From positions 186,001 through 250,000 of the forward strand of contig NZ_AUEP01000007.1 of assembly GCF_000426045.1 (NCBI RefSeq): a DNA stretch of 64,000 nt, given 5' to 3'. The notes below the pieces were generated by a model. That model had not been told where the DNA came from. It searched no databases and worked only from the letters and a program-made list of their open reading frames with translations. The translations under genes and the position numbers were made by a program. Source of the stretch: Marmoricola sp. URHB0036. Lineage in GTDB: Bacteria > Actinomycetota > Actinomycetes > Propionibacteriales > Nocardioidaceae. Below are positions 16,517-24,812 of the stretch, one piece after another. Position 1 is the first letter of the stretch. The number at the start of each line of letters is the position of its first letter.

Positions 16517-17565
16517 CCATCCTGAGCGAACACTCGCACGTCCGGTTCCACAACGCCGCGGAGTCGACCGCGCCGGCGCCACCCGAGATGCGCGGGGACT
16601 CCCGCGACGACGTACGCCTGCTGGTCGCGCGACCGAGCGGCATCGCGCACCACCGGTTCGCGGACCTGCCGGACCAGCTCGAGCCGGGCGACCTGGTGGT
16701 CGTCAACGACTCGGCGACGGTGAATGCCGAGGTCGACGCGGTCCGCCGCGGCGCCCCCATCGTGCTGCACGCGGCCGGTCGCCTCGACGACGACACCTGG
16801 GTGGTGGAGCTGCGCACCGCTCCTGACGCCGCCCAGCCGATCCTGGACGCCGACCCCGGCGAGACCGTGGGAGTGGGCGAGCTGCCGGTGACGCTGCTGG
16901 CGCCGTACCCCCGCGAGGACTCGTCGCCGACCGGGACCGGCAACCGGCTGTGGCGTGCTCGCGTCGAGGGCGACCTCCGCACGCTCCTGGACCGGCACGG
17001 TCGACCGATCGCCTACGGCTACCTGGACGACCGCTACCCGCTCTCGGCGTACCAGTCGGTGTTCAGCCGGCGTCCCGGCAGCGCGGAGATGGCCTCGGCC
17101 GGGCGGCCGTTCACCGACGCACTGGTCACGGACCTGGTCACGCGAGGGATTGCCGTGGCGCCGGTGACCCTGCACACCGGCGTCTCCTCCCAGGAGGCCG
17201 GCGAGGGACCGCAGCCCGAGTGGTTCCACGTGCCGGCCACGACCGCGCGGCTGGTGGCTCACACCCGTGCGCACGGCGGCCGGGTGGTCGCGACCGGCAC
17301 CACCGTCACCCGCGCGCTCGAGTCGGCGGTCGTCGACGGGACGATCCGGGAGTCGTGGGGTTGGACCGACCGCGTGGTCACCCCGGCGCACCCTGCGGTG
17401 GTGGTGGACGGACTGATCACCGGCTGGCACGACGCCGAGGCCTCACACCTGCTGCTGGTCGAGGCGATCGCCGGCACCGAGCTCGCGCAGGCGGCGTACG
17501 ACGGAGCGGTGGCCGGCGGCTACCGCTGGCACGAGTTCGGCGACTCGGCGCTGTTCCTGCCGTAG
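16513..17565 (+). CDS. QueA-like S-adenosylmethionine:tRNA ribosyltransferase-isomerase family protein
   Basis: A 350-residue full-length QueA fold. Family blocks are present in order: LVVVNDSATVNAE, ALVTDLVTRGIAVAPVTLHTGV (family LHVGxGTF region altered), VVATGTTVTRALES, LITGWHDAEASHLLLVEAI and YRWHEFGDSALFL. Canonical QueA completes epoxyqueuosine on tRNA. No other queuosine gene is in the window, and the LHxGxGTF motif reads LHTGVSS, so a different acceptor is possible. It is coupled to an SDR and probably controlled by SoxR, unlike tRNA-modification genes. Confidence 0.8.
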   Translation: MTILSEHSHVRFHNAAESTAPAPPEMRGDSRDDVRLLVARPSGIAHHRFADLPDQLEPGDLVVVNDSATVNAEVDAVRRGAPIVLHAAGRLDDDTWVVELRTAPDAAQPILDADPGETVGVGELPVTLLAPYPREDSSPTGTGNRLWRARVEGDLRTLLDRHGRPIAYGYLDDRYPLSAYQSVFSRRPGSAEMASAGRPFTDALVTDLVTRGIAVAPVTLHTGVSSQEAGEGPQPEWFHVPATTARLVAHTRAHGGRVVATGTTVTRALESAVVDGTIRESWGWTDRVVTPAHPAVVVDGLITGWHDAEASHLLLVEAIAGTELAQAAYDGAVAGGYRWHEFGDSALFLP

Positions 17566-17568
17566 TCG

Positions 17569-17607
17569 CCGGCGAGCACCCTCAGGCGTACTGCGGGTGC
17601 TCGCCGG
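17569..17607. terminator. Bidirectional hairpin between convergent QueA-like gene and phoU
   Basis: CCGGCGAGCACCC (17569-17581) pairs perfectly with GGGTGCTCGCCGG (17595-17607) across a 13-base loop. The right arm lies in the last codons of phoU. Confidence 0.7.
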
Positions 17608-18232
17608 TGACCAGGAAGACCACGCGTCGCGCGATGGACACGGCGTGGTCCGCGATGCGCTCGTAGTAGCGGCCGAGGAGGGCGATGTCGACGGCCGGCT
17701 CGACGCCGTACTTCCAGTCCGAGCCGAGCAGCTCGCGGAAGGAGTTGCGCCGGAGCTTGTCCATCTCCTGGTCGACCTCCTCGAGCTCCTCGGCAGCGGC
17801 GACGTCGGAGTGGGCGATCACGTGCTCGACCTTGCCGATCATCACCTCGGCGACCGCGGCCATCCGGGCGATCATCGGGACGACCTGGTCGGGCACGGCG
17901 ACGTCGGGGACGCGGAGGCGGGCGATCTTGGCGATGTGCACGGCGAGGTCGCCCATCCGCTCGAACTCGCTGACCATCCGCAGTGACGCGACCAGCATCC
18001 GCAGGTCGCCGGCGACGGGGTTCTGGAGCGAGAGCAGCTCGAAGCTGTGCTCCTCGAGCTTCTCGCGGAGGTTGTCGATCTGGACGTCGTTGCTGATGAC
18101 CTGCTCGGCCCGTTGGGCGTCACCCTCGAGCAGGGCGGCCGTGCCCTCGGAGACGGCCTCGCGGACGAGACGGGCCATGGTCACGAGGTCGTCCCGGATC
18201 GAGTCGAGCTGGTCGGCGTAGGCATCGCGCAT
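17582..18232 (-). CDS. phoU: Phosphate signalling regulator PhoU
   Basis: A 216-residue protein of two PhoU three-helix bundles. Metal-site motifs are EFERMGDLAVHIAK in the first half and RYYERIADHAVSIARR in the second. It represses the phosphate-starvation response via the Pst transporter and sensor kinase. ATG 18232 has TAGGTT seven bases upstream. It is divergent from senX3-regX3, as is common in actinobacteria, across a spacer with PHO-box-like repeats. Confidence 0.95.
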   Translation of the reverse strand: MRDAYADQLDSIRDDLVTMARLVREAVSEGTAALLEGDAQRAEQVISNDVQIDNLREKLEEHSFELLSLQNPVAGDLRMLVASLRMVSEFERMGDLAVHIAKIARLRVPDVAVPDQVVPMIARMAAVAEVMIGKVEHVIAHSDVAAAEELEEVDQEMDKLRRNSFRELLGSDWKYGVEPAVDIALLGRYYERIADHAVSIARRVVFLVTGEHPQYA

Positions 18233-18245
18233 GTCCGTCAACCTA
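18233..18245 (-). promoter_or_regulatory. Leaderless -10 element of phoU
   Basis: TAGGTT (18240-18245) then GACGGAC and ATG. No Shine-Dalgarno sequence is seen. Confidence 0.55.
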
Positions 18246-18254
18246 CGGCGGCCA

Positions 18255-18293
18255 GGTGAAGTGTTGGCGTCGTTGCGTGAATCGAAGGTGAAC
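18255..18293. promoter_or_regulatory. PHO-box-like direct repeats between phoU and senX3
   Basis: GGTGAAC (18287-18293) and CGTGAAT (18276-18282) are spaced exactly 11 bases apart. They read GTTCACC...ATTCACG on the minus strand, the known actinobacterial PhoP/RegX3 operator form. A third unit, GGTGAAG (18255-18261), lies about two periods further. Autoregulation by RegX3 is inferred. Confidence 0.65.
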
Positions 18294-18342
18294 AGTCCCG
18301 TAAGGACCAGTCCGAGAAGCCAACCTTGGGTGAAACCCTGCG

Positions 18343-18355
18343 TACGATCGAAGGC
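18343..18355 (+). promoter_or_regulatory. -10 element of senX3
   Basis: TACGAT (18343-18348) ends seven bases before GTG 18356. GAAGG in the gap could instead serve as a short ribosome site. Confidence 0.5.
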
Positions 18356-19537
18356 GTGAGCCCGACAGTCCAGGCCCTCCTCTTCGCGCTGCTCGGAGCA
18401 GTGCTGGGCGGTGGCGCCGTGCTGGCGTTCCGGGTGAGCGAACGGCAGATGCGCCCCGTCGAGGCGCCCGAGCCCGCCCTTCCTCCGGGCGTCGCGGCCG
18501 TGCTCTCCGTGCTGCGCAGCTCGGCCCTGGTCGTCGACGGTAGCGAGGCCGTGCTCAAGGCGTCCGCACCTGCCATCGCCATGGGCCTCGTGCGCGGTCA
18601 CGAGATCACCGTGCGCGAGCTGGCAGAGCTGGTCCGGCAGGTACGCCGCGACGGGCAGATCCGCGAGACCGAGCTCCTCGTGCAGCGCCAGGGGATGCCG
18701 CCGCGCCACGTGACCGCCCGCGTCGCGCCGCTGAGCAGCCAGCTCGTCCTGGCCCTCGTCGAGGACCGCACCCGCGAGCGCCGCGTCGAGTCGATCCGCC
18801 GCGACTTCGTGGCCAACGTCAGCCACGAGCTGAAGACCCCGGTCGGCGCGATCAAGCTGCTCTCCGATGCCGTCATCGACGCCGCCGACGACCCCGAGGC
18901 CGTGCAGCGGTTCGCCGGGCGGATGCACACCGAGAGCGAGCGCCTCGCCCGGCTGGTGCAGCAGATCATCGAGCTCTCCCGGCTCCAGGGCGACGACCCG
19001 CTCGACGAGCCGGTCGCCGTCGAGGCCGACAAGATCATCGCCCGCGCCATCGACGAGAGCCTCACCGATGCCGCCGCCAGACAGATCGAGCTCGTCCAGG
19101 ACGGCACCGAGGGACTGGTGCTCCTGGGCAACCGCGAGCAGGTGGCGGTGGCCGTCGGCAACCTGGTGGCGAACGCCGTGGCCTACTCCCCCGAGGGTTC
19201 CTCGGTCGTGGTCGGCGCCACCGGGCACGACACCGCCGTCGACATCACGGTCACCGACCGCGGCATCGGCATCCCGGCCCACGAGCTCGACCGCATCTTC
19301 GAGCGCTTCTACCGCGTCGACCCGGCCCGCCACCGCTCCACCGGTGGCACGGGCCTCGGCCTGTCCATCGTCAAGCACGTCGCGGCCTCCCACGGCGGCG
19401 AGGTGCGGGTGTGGTCGGTCGAGGGCCAGGGGTCGACGTTCACCCTGACCCTGCCCCGCAAGCCCGGGCCGCTGCCCAGCTCGGCCCACCACCCCGGCGC
19501 AGCCGGGTCACATGCCATCAATGAGGAGACCGCGTGA
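18356..19537 (+). CDS. senX3: Phosphate-responsive sensor histidine kinase SenX3 (PhoR type)
   Basis: A 393-residue sensor with one N-terminal membrane segment (ALLFALLGAVLGGGAVLAF), a PAS-like region, HisKA with the phosphoacceptor His in VANVSHELKTPVGAIKLL, and an HATPase domain. The ATPase shows N box LVANAVAYSP, G1 DRGIGIP, F box FERFYRVD and G2 GTGLGLSIVKH. Only one membrane segment, with no large external loop, fits SenX3, which senses phosphate through PhoU/Pst. GTG 18356 is preferred to a TTG ten codons earlier. It overlaps regX3 by GTGA. Confidence 0.93.
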   Translation: MSPTVQALLFALLGAVLGGGAVLAFRVSERQMRPVEAPEPALPPGVAAVLSVLRSSALVVDGSEAVLKASAPAIAMGLVRGHEITVRELAELVRQVRRDGQIRETELLVQRQGMPPRHVTARVAPLSSQLVLALVEDRTRERRVESIRRDFVANVSHELKTPVGAIKLLSDAVIDAADDPEAVQRFAGRMHTESERLARLVQQIIELSRLQGDDPLDEPVAVEADKIIARAIDESLTDAAARQIELVQDGTEGLVLLGNREQVAVAVGNLVANAVAYSPEGSSVVVGATGHDTAVDITVTDRGIGIPAHELDRIFERFYRVDPARHRSTGGTGLGLSIVKHVAASHGGEVRVWSVEGQGSTFTLTLPRKPGPLPSSAHHPGAAGSHAINEETA

Positions 19538-20211
19538 GTCGCGTACTGGTCGTCGAGGACGAGGAGAGCTACAGCGATGCCCTCGCCTACATGCTCCGCA
19601 AGGAAGGGTTCGAGGTGGCCATCGCCGCCACCGGCCACGAGGCGCTGGCGGAGTTCGACCGCGCCGGCGCGGACATCGTGCTGCTCGACCTGATGCTGCC
19701 CGGCATCCCCGGCACCGAGGTCTGCCGCCAGATCCGGCAGACCTCCAACGTCCCGGTGATCATGGTCAGCGCCAAGGACGACGAGGTCGACAAGGTGGTC
19801 GGCCTCGAGCTCGGCGCCGACGACTACGTCACCAAGCCGTACTCGCCGCGCGAGCTGGTCGCCCGCATCCGGGCGGTCCTGCGACGCGGCGCCGAGCCCG
19901 ACCTGGCACCGCTGACCCTCGAGGTCGGCAACGTCCGGATGGACGTCGAGCGCCACATCGTGACCGTCGGCGGCGCGGAGGTGCGGCTGCCGCTCAAGGA
20001 GTTCGAGCTGCTCGAGATGTTCCTGCGCAACCCCGGCCGGGTGCTCACCCGCGGCCAGCTCATCGACCGGGTGTGGGGGTCCGACTACGTCGGGGACACC
20101 AAGACCCTCGACGTGCACGTGAAGCGGCTGCGGGCCAAGCTCGAGGACAACCCGGCCGAGCCCAAGCTGCTCACCACGGTCCGCGGGCTCGGTTACAAGC
20201 TCGACCTCTGA
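19534..20211 (+). CDS. regX3: Response regulator RegX3 (PhoB/OmpR type)
   Basis: A 225-residue OmpR-family regulator. The receiver has acidic pair Glu8-Asp9, phosphoacceptor Asp52 (LLDLMLPG) and Lys in VTKPYSPREL. The winged helix ends TLDVHVKRLRAKLED...TVRGLGYKLDL. It is the cognate partner of SenX3 and should activate phosphate-scavenging genes through PHO boxes such as the one at 18255-18293. Confidence 0.95.
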   Translation: MSRVLVVEDEESYSDALAYMLRKEGFEVAIAATGHEALAEFDRAGADIVLLDLMLPGIPGTEVCRQIRQTSNVPVIMVSAKDDEVDKVVGLELGADDYVTKPYSPRELVARIRAVLRRGAEPDLAPLTLEVGNVRMDVERHIVTVGGAEVRLPLKEFELLEMFLRNPGRVLTRGQLIDRVWGSDYVGDTKTLDVHVKRLRAKLEDNPAEPKLLTTVRGLGYKLDL

Positions 20212-20285
20212 GCTCCCAGGGGGGCGCGGCTGGATCTCGACGTACGCCGACCGAAAACCGCGTGCTGCTTGTCGGTACCGGTCCC

Positions 20286-20297
20286 TAGGCTCGGTGC
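20286..20297 (+). promoter_or_regulatory. Leaderless -10 element of the EamA transporter gene
   Basis: TAGGCT (20286-20291) ends six bases before GTG 20298, with no Shine-Dalgarno sequence. Confidence 0.55.
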
Positions 20298-21221
20298 GTG
20301 ACACCGAAGACCGCACCCTCGTGGCTGCCCTTGGCCGCCGTGTCCTGCACGCTCCTCTTCTGGGCGTCCGCGTTCGTGGCCATCCGCCACCTCGGCGACG
20401 ACTTCTCCGCCGGTGCGCTCTCCCTCGGTCGCCTGCTCGTCGGCGCTGCGTGCCTGGCCGTGATGGCACTGTCCCGCGGGGTGCCGCGACCCAGCCGTCG
20501 CGACTGGGTGTCGATCGTCGCGATCGGGGTGCTCTGGTTCGGGCTCTACAACGTCGCGCTCAACCAGGGCGAGCGCTCCGTCGACGCCGGCACCGCCGCG
20601 ATGCTGATCCAGGTCTCGCCGGTGCTGATCGCCCTGCTCGCCGCGATCTTCCTCGACGAGCGGTTCACGCTCCACCTCGGGATCGGCCTGGCGCTGGCGT
20701 TCAGCGGTGTCGCCCTGATCTCGCTGTCGACGTCGTCGGGCAGCAACAGCGACCTGGTCGGCGTCCTGCTCTGCCTGGTCAGCGCCGTCGCCTACTCGAT
20801 CAGCCTGATCCTCCAGAAGCCGCTGGTCGGCCGGCTGGCCGCCGTCCACGTCACCTGGCTGGCCTGCACGATCGGCGCGATCAGCTGCCTGCCGTTCGCC
20901 GGCGACCTCGTCCGCGAGGCCAAGGACGCGCCCGCCTCGTCGCTGTGGTGGCTGGTCTACCTCGGGGTGTTCCCGACGGCGATCGCGTTCACGACCTACG
21001 CCTTCGCGCTCAAGCACATGACGGCCGGCAACCTCGGCGTGACGACCTACCTCGTCCCGCCGATCACCATCGTGCTCGGGCTGATCTTCCTGTCCGAGGC
21101 TCCGCCCACGATGGCGTACGCCGGCGGCGTGCTCGCACTGATCGGTGTCGCGGTCGCTCGACGCAAGCCGCGGCCGAAGGCTCCCGACCCGGCGCACCCC
21201 GAGGCCGCAGCGCTGCGATGA
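20298..21221 (+). CDS. EamA/DMT-family transporter
   Basis: A 307-residue protein with ten hydrophobic segments in two repeated EamA domains (first half around FWASAFVAIRHL to SLSTSSG, second half from LVGVLLCLVSAVAYS to ALIGVAVARR). The Pro/Glu motifs LIQVSPVLIALLAAIFLDE and YLVPPITIVLGLIFLSE are typical. Probably a metabolite exporter; substrate unknown. The protein ends with a charged Pro-rich tail. Confidence 0.9.
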   Translation: MTPKTAPSWLPLAAVSCTLLFWASAFVAIRHLGDDFSAGALSLGRLLVGAACLAVMALSRGVPRPSRRDWVSIVAIGVLWFGLYNVALNQGERSVDAGTAAMLIQVSPVLIALLAAIFLDERFTLHLGIGLALAFSGVALISLSTSSGSNSDLVGVLLCLVSAVAYSISLILQKPLVGRLAAVHVTWLACTIGAISCLPFAGDLVREAKDAPASSLWWLVYLGVFPTAIAFTTYAFALKHMTAGNLGVTTYLVPPITIVLGLIFLSEAPPTMAYAGGVLALIGVAVARRKPRPKAPDPAHPEAAALR

Positions 21222-21223
21222 CG

Positions 21224-21247
21224 GAATCCCCGGTCAACCGGGGATTC
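21224..21247. terminator. Bidirectional terminator hairpin
   Basis: GAATCCCCGG and CCGGGGATTC form a perfect 10-bp stem with loop TCAA, placed between the convergent EamA and YbjN genes, three bases after the EamA stop. Confidence 0.8.
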
Positions 21248-21255
21248 ATGCACCC

Positions 21256-21801
21256 CTACTCGCCCTCGGGGGTGCCCAGCTCATCAAGCGCCAGCGGCCC
21301 CCGGAAGGCCTCGAGGTTGCGGATGGGTTCTCCCCGGGAGATCCGCCACTCCCACTCCTTGCGGATCGAGGAGGCGAAGCCGAGCTCGAGGATCGTGTTG
21401 AACGAGCCGTCGGCGTACTCCAGCACCGCGCCGAGCAGCCGGTCGATCTCCTCGCTGGTGGCCGAGGACAGCGGCAGCCGGGCATCGAGGTAGATGTCGC
21501 CCATCCCGTCGAGCCCGAAGGAGACGGCGTACATCTTCATGTTGCGCTCGAGCATCCAGCGGTAGACGCCCTCGAAGTTCTCGTCCGGCTTGCGGCACAC
21601 GAAGGCGTGCACCTCGAGGGCGTGCCGGCCGACGTCGAAGCGGCACGGCGTCTGCAGCTTCTTCTCCCCCGGGAGCTCGACCATCAGCGAGGTCGGCGAG
21701 ATCGCCTTGTACTCGAGCTCGCCGTCGTCGAACACCTGACGCAGGGCGGCCAGCGCCTGTGCGCGTTCGGGGCTCAGGGCATCGGAGGGGTCGTCGTTCA
21801 C
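21256..21801 (-). CDS. YbjN-domain protein
   Basis: A 181-residue single-domain protein resembling the YbjN/T3SS-chaperone-like family (LEVHAFVCRKPDENFEGVYR, MKMYAVSFGLDGMGDIYLDA). A YbjN gene lies beside mshA in mycobacteria as well (Rv0487). Role not established; a chaperone-like function is suggested from the fold. The frame opens at ATG 21828, but GTG 21801 is chosen because CATCAT ends seven bases before it and the first nine residues look non-coding. Confidence 0.8.
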   Translation of the reverse strand: MNDDPSDALSPERAQALAALRQVFDDGELEYKAISPTSLMVELPGEKKLQTPCRFDVGRHALEVHAFVCRKPDENFEGVYRWMLERNMKMYAVSFGLDGMGDIYLDARLPLSSATSEEIDRLLGAVLEYADGSFNTILELGFASSIRKEWEWRISRGEPIRNLEAFRGPLALDELGTPEGE

Positions 21802-21814
21802 GGTCCCGATGATG
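21802..21814 (-). promoter_or_regulatory. Possible leaderless -10 element of the YbjN gene
   Basis: CATCAT (21809-21814) then CGGGACC and GTG 21801. Confidence 0.35.
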
Positions 21815-21833
21815 TCAGGGCCGCACACACGCC

Positions 21834-23144
21834 TCAGAGGGCGATGCCGCTGAGGTCGGCGCGCATCTTCTGCTGGGCGGTCGCGTAGACACCGAGCATC
21901 ACCTCGGCCGTCCGGTCCCAGCCGAACTGCCGGGCGTGGGACTCGGCCCCTGCGGCCAGCCGTACCCGCAGGCCCGGCTCGAACAGGACGCGCTCGAACG
22001 CGGCGGCGTACGACGCCGGCTCGTGGTCGGCGACCAGCAGCCCGGAGCTCTCGTCGCGCACTGCGGTGGTGAGGCCGCCCACCGACGCGGCGACCACGGG
22101 TGTCCCGGTGGCTTGGGCCTCGATGGCGACCAGCCCGAAGCTCTCGTTGTACGACGGCACGCAGACCAGGCTGGACGCGGCGTACCAGTCCACCAGGTCC
22201 TCCTGGGCGACCGGCGGCACGAAGCGGACCGACGAGGAGATGCCGAGCTCCTCGGCCAGGCGCACCAGCGAGTCGGGGCTGTCGAGCCCGGAGCCGGACG
22301 GGCCACCCACGACTGCCACGGTCAGCGACGAGCGCAGCTCCGGGCGCTCCGAGAGCAGCACCGCCACGGCGCGCAACATCACGTCGGGCGCCTTGAGCGG
22401 CTGGATGCGGCCGACGAAGGTGATCACCTGGCCGGAGTCGGGCAGACCGAGCCGCTTGCGTGCGGCGGCCATGCCGGGGTTGCGGAACATGGAGAGGTCG
22501 ACACCGGGGTGCACGACCTCGACGCGACCGGGGTCGGCGTCGTAGAGGTCGATGAGCTGCCTGGCCTCGTCATCGGTGTTGGCCACCAGCATGTCGGCGG
22601 CGGCGACCACCTGCTCCTCGCCGATCAGTCGGGTCAGCGGCTCCGGGGTGTCGCCCAGGGCCAGCGCGGCGTTCTTCACCTTGGCCATCGTGTGCATCGT
22701 GTGCACCAGGGGCACGCCCCAGCGGTCACGGGCCAGCGCACCGACCTGGCCGCTCAGCCAGTAGTGGCTGTGCACGAGGTCGTAGTAGCCGGGCGGGTGG
22801 TAGGCCTCGGTGCGCAGCACCTCTCGGGCGAAGACGCACAGCTGGGCGGGCAGCTCGTTCTTGGTCAGGCCCTCGTAGGGACCGGCCGCCACGTGGTGCA
22901 CGCGGATGCCGTCACTGACGTCGACGACCGGGGCCAGCGAGCTACCGGTCGCGCGGGTGAACACGTCGACCTCGACCTCGCGCGCCGCCAGCCGACGGGC
23001 CAGCTCGAGGACGTAGACGTTCATGCCGCCTGCGTCACCGGTGCCGGGCTGGTCGAGCGGGGAGGTGTGCAGGCTGATCATCGCGACCCGGCGCAGGTCA
23101 CTCACCTGGGCCGGCGCGCCGTCGTACGACGAAGAGAACGCCAT
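21834..23144 (-). CDS. mshA: D-inositol-3-phosphate glycosyltransferase (mycothiol synthesis)
   Basis: A 436-residue GT4 enzyme joining GlcNAc from UDP-GlcNAc to inositol-3-phosphate, the first step to mycothiol. MshA hallmarks are [19 protein letters not shown] near the N-terminus, [20 protein letters not shown], and [18 protein letters not shown] with the E-x7-E pair. GGAGG five bases before ATG 23144 decides the start; the frame itself is open far upstream. It flanks YbjN as in M. tuberculosis. Its presence supports actinobacterial origin. Confidence 0.95.
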   Translation of the reverse strand: MAFSSSYDGAPAQVSDLRRVAMISLHTSPLDQPGTGDAGGMNVYVLELARRLAAREVEVDVFTRATGSSLAPVVDVSDGIRVHHVAAGPYEGLTKNELPAQLCVFAREVLRTEAYHPPGYYDLVHSHYWLSGQVGALARDRWGVPLVHTMHTMAKVKNAALALGDTPEPLTRLIGEEQVVAAADMLVANTDDEARQLIDLYDADPGRVEVVHPGVDLSMFRNPGMAAARKRLGLPDSGQVITFVGRIQPLKAPDVMLRAVAVLLSERPELRSSLTVAVVGGPSGSGLDSPDSLVRLAEELGISSSVRFVPPVAQEDLVDWYAASSLVCVPSYNESFGLVAIEAQATGTPVVAASVGGLTTAVRDESSGLLVADHEPASYAAAFERVLFEPGLRVRLAAGAESHARQFGWDRTAEVMLGVYATAQQKMRADLSGIAL

Positions 23145-23235
23145 CCATACCTCCGAAGGACCCAACCACCGGAGGTTCCGGTCCATTCCGCTGCCTATCA
23201 TGGCCGCCGCAGCCCCTATCCCAACAGGAGGCCCC

Positions 23236-23973
23236 ATGCCCCGCACCGCCGTCGTCACCGGAGCCAGCAGCGGCATCGGCGCCGCCACGGCCCGCGCGCT
23301 CGCCGGCGACGGGTTCCACGTGGTCTGCGCGGCCCGGCGCCAGGACCGGATCGAGGAGCTGGCCGCGGAGATCGGGGGTGCGGCGGTGGTGTGCGACGTC
23401 ACCGACGACGACTCCGTGCGGGCGCTCGCCGCAGCCGTGGACAGCGTGGACGTGCTGGTCAACAACGCGGGGGGTGCCGTCGACGCGGCCACGGTCGAGG
23501 ACGCCGACGTCGCGGACTGGGCGCGGATGTTCGACCTGAACGCCCTCGGCATGGTCCGGGTCACCCAGGCCCTGCTCCCGGCCCTGCGAGCCGACGGTGG
23601 CGGGCTGGTGGTCAACATGGGCTCAACCGCGGGCCGGGTCGCCTACGAGGGCGGTGGGGGCTACACCGCGGCCAAGCACGCCGTGGCGGTGCTGACCAGG
23701 ACGCTGCGCCTGGAGCTGGTGGCCGAACCGCTGCGGTTCACCGAGATCGCCCCGGGGATGGTCAGGACCGACGAGTTCGCGCTGAACCGGTTCGGTGGCG
23801 ACACCGAGCGCGCCGACGCCGTCTACGAGGGTGTCGCCGAGCCACTGGTCGCCGAGGACATCGCCGAGATGGTCCGCTGGGTGGCCTCGTTGCCCGCGCA
23901 CGTCAACATCGACGAGCTCGTCTGCCGCCCGCGTGCCCAGGCCGCGCAGCACAAGGTGTACCGCGAGACGTAG
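23236..23973 (+). CDS. SDR-family oxidoreductase
   Basis: A 245-residue classical SDR of the YdfG/serine-dehydrogenase-like group: [13 protein letters not shown], catalytic Ser in NMGSTAGR and YTAAKHA (Y-x-x-x-K). The C-terminal [13 protein letters not shown] is also typical of this group. Substrate unknown. AGGAGG precedes ATG 23236. It is divergent from mshA and overlaps nothing. Confidence 0.88.
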   Translation: MPRTAVVTGASSGIGAATARALAGDGFHVVCAARRQDRIEELAAEIGGAAVVCDVTDDDSVRALAAAVDSVDVLVNNAGGAVDAATVEDADVADWARMFDLNALGMVRVTQALLPALRADGGGLVVNMGSTAGRVAYEGGGGYTAAKHAVAVLTRTLRLELVAEPLRFTEIAPGMVRTDEFALNRFGGDTERADAVYEGVAEPLVAEDIAEMVRWVASLPAHVNIDELVCRPRAQAAQHKVYRET

Positions 23974-23976
23974 GGC

Positions 23977-24789
23977 TCAGCCGCGACGCCACCAGCTCTT
24001 TCGAGCGGGCTCCGGTTCGCGTCGGGCGGCCCCGGCCTGCGGCTGGCGCTTCTTCGGCGGGCGACGCACGCGCAGCAGCGGTCTGCCGGCCACCTGCTGG
24101 ACCTCTTGGCGCCAGAACTCGCGCTCGTCGATCCACTGCGTCAGCACGTCAAGCCAGGGCTCGGTCTCGTCGAAGGTCGCGTAGAGCTTGTTCATCGTCA
24201 CCGCGAACGGGCGCAGGTCCTGCGTGGTGGCCTGCCACACCGCCGCCGCGACGCCAGGAGTGTGCGGGGCACGGTAGTCGTCGAAGACGACGACTCCACC
24301 CGGCTTGAGCAGGGTTCGGGCTGCCGCGATGTCCTCGACCACGTGCTCGTAGAGGTGCGAGGCGTCGATGTGCACGAAGCGATGGGTCCCGTGCGGGGCG
24401 CGGTCGACGATCGAGGCGCTGGGACCGCGCACGACCACGGGGAGCGTGTCGTGGACGGTGAGGTAGTACTTCTCGAACGCCTCCTGCGAGAGCTCGGCGT
24501 ACTGGTCCTCGTTCTCGGCCCGGTTCTCCTCGGCCGTGGCCTCCTGCTCGAACAGGTCCACCACGGTGAACGTCTCCCCCGGTCGCTGGTGCCAGCCGAT
24601 CAGCGCCGCGCTCTTGCCGAGGTAGACACCGAGCTCGGCCAGGTCCCCGCCGCCGAGACGCGCCTCGGTCTGCCGCAGGAGCTGGTCGAAGACCTCCATG
24701 TCCATCCGCATGAACCAGCCGGGGATGTCGTCGATCTGCCGGTACGGCGGCCTGGGGTCCTGGGGAGTCTGGGCGGGTGTCTCCGTCAT
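23977..24789 (-). CDS. Class I SAM-dependent methyltransferase
   Basis: A 270-residue protein with a Methyltransf_24/TylF-like core: LAELGVYLGKSAALIGWH (SAM loop), VVDLFEQE, FVHIDASHLYEHVVEDI and LKPGGVVVFDDY. A C-terminal basic, Pro-rich tail follows (RRPPKKRQPQ). Members act on sugars or small natural products; the acceptor is unknown. A second gene of the same fold is at 53791-54546. CACCAT (24796-24801) six bases before the ATG may be its -10. Confidence 0.8.
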   Translation of the reverse strand: MTETPAQTPQDPRPPYRQIDDIPGWFMRMDMEVFDQLLRQTEARLGGGDLAELGVYLGKSAALIGWHQRPGETFTVVDLFEQEATAEENRAENEDQYAELSQEAFEKYYLTVHDTLPVVVRGPSASIVDRAPHGTHRFVHIDASHLYEHVVEDIAAARTLLKPGGVVVFDDYRAPHTPGVAAAVWQATTQDLRPFAVTMNKLYATFDETEPWLDVLTQWIDEREFWRQEVQQVAGRPLLRVRRPPKKRQPQAGAARREPEPARKSWWRRG

Positions 24790-24812
24790 GGAGGGATGGT
24801 GTCAGAGACGGG

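Noticed and set aside
16513-17565. Calling the gene queA in a queuosine pathway
   Set aside because: No companion genes are visible, a family motif is altered and the context is SoxR/SDR, so only family membership is supported.
21802-21828. ATG 21828 as the YbjN gene start
   Set aside because: The nine added residues are Cys/Ile-rich and unlike the family, and they overlap the CATCAT element; GTG 21801 fits better, though this is not certain.
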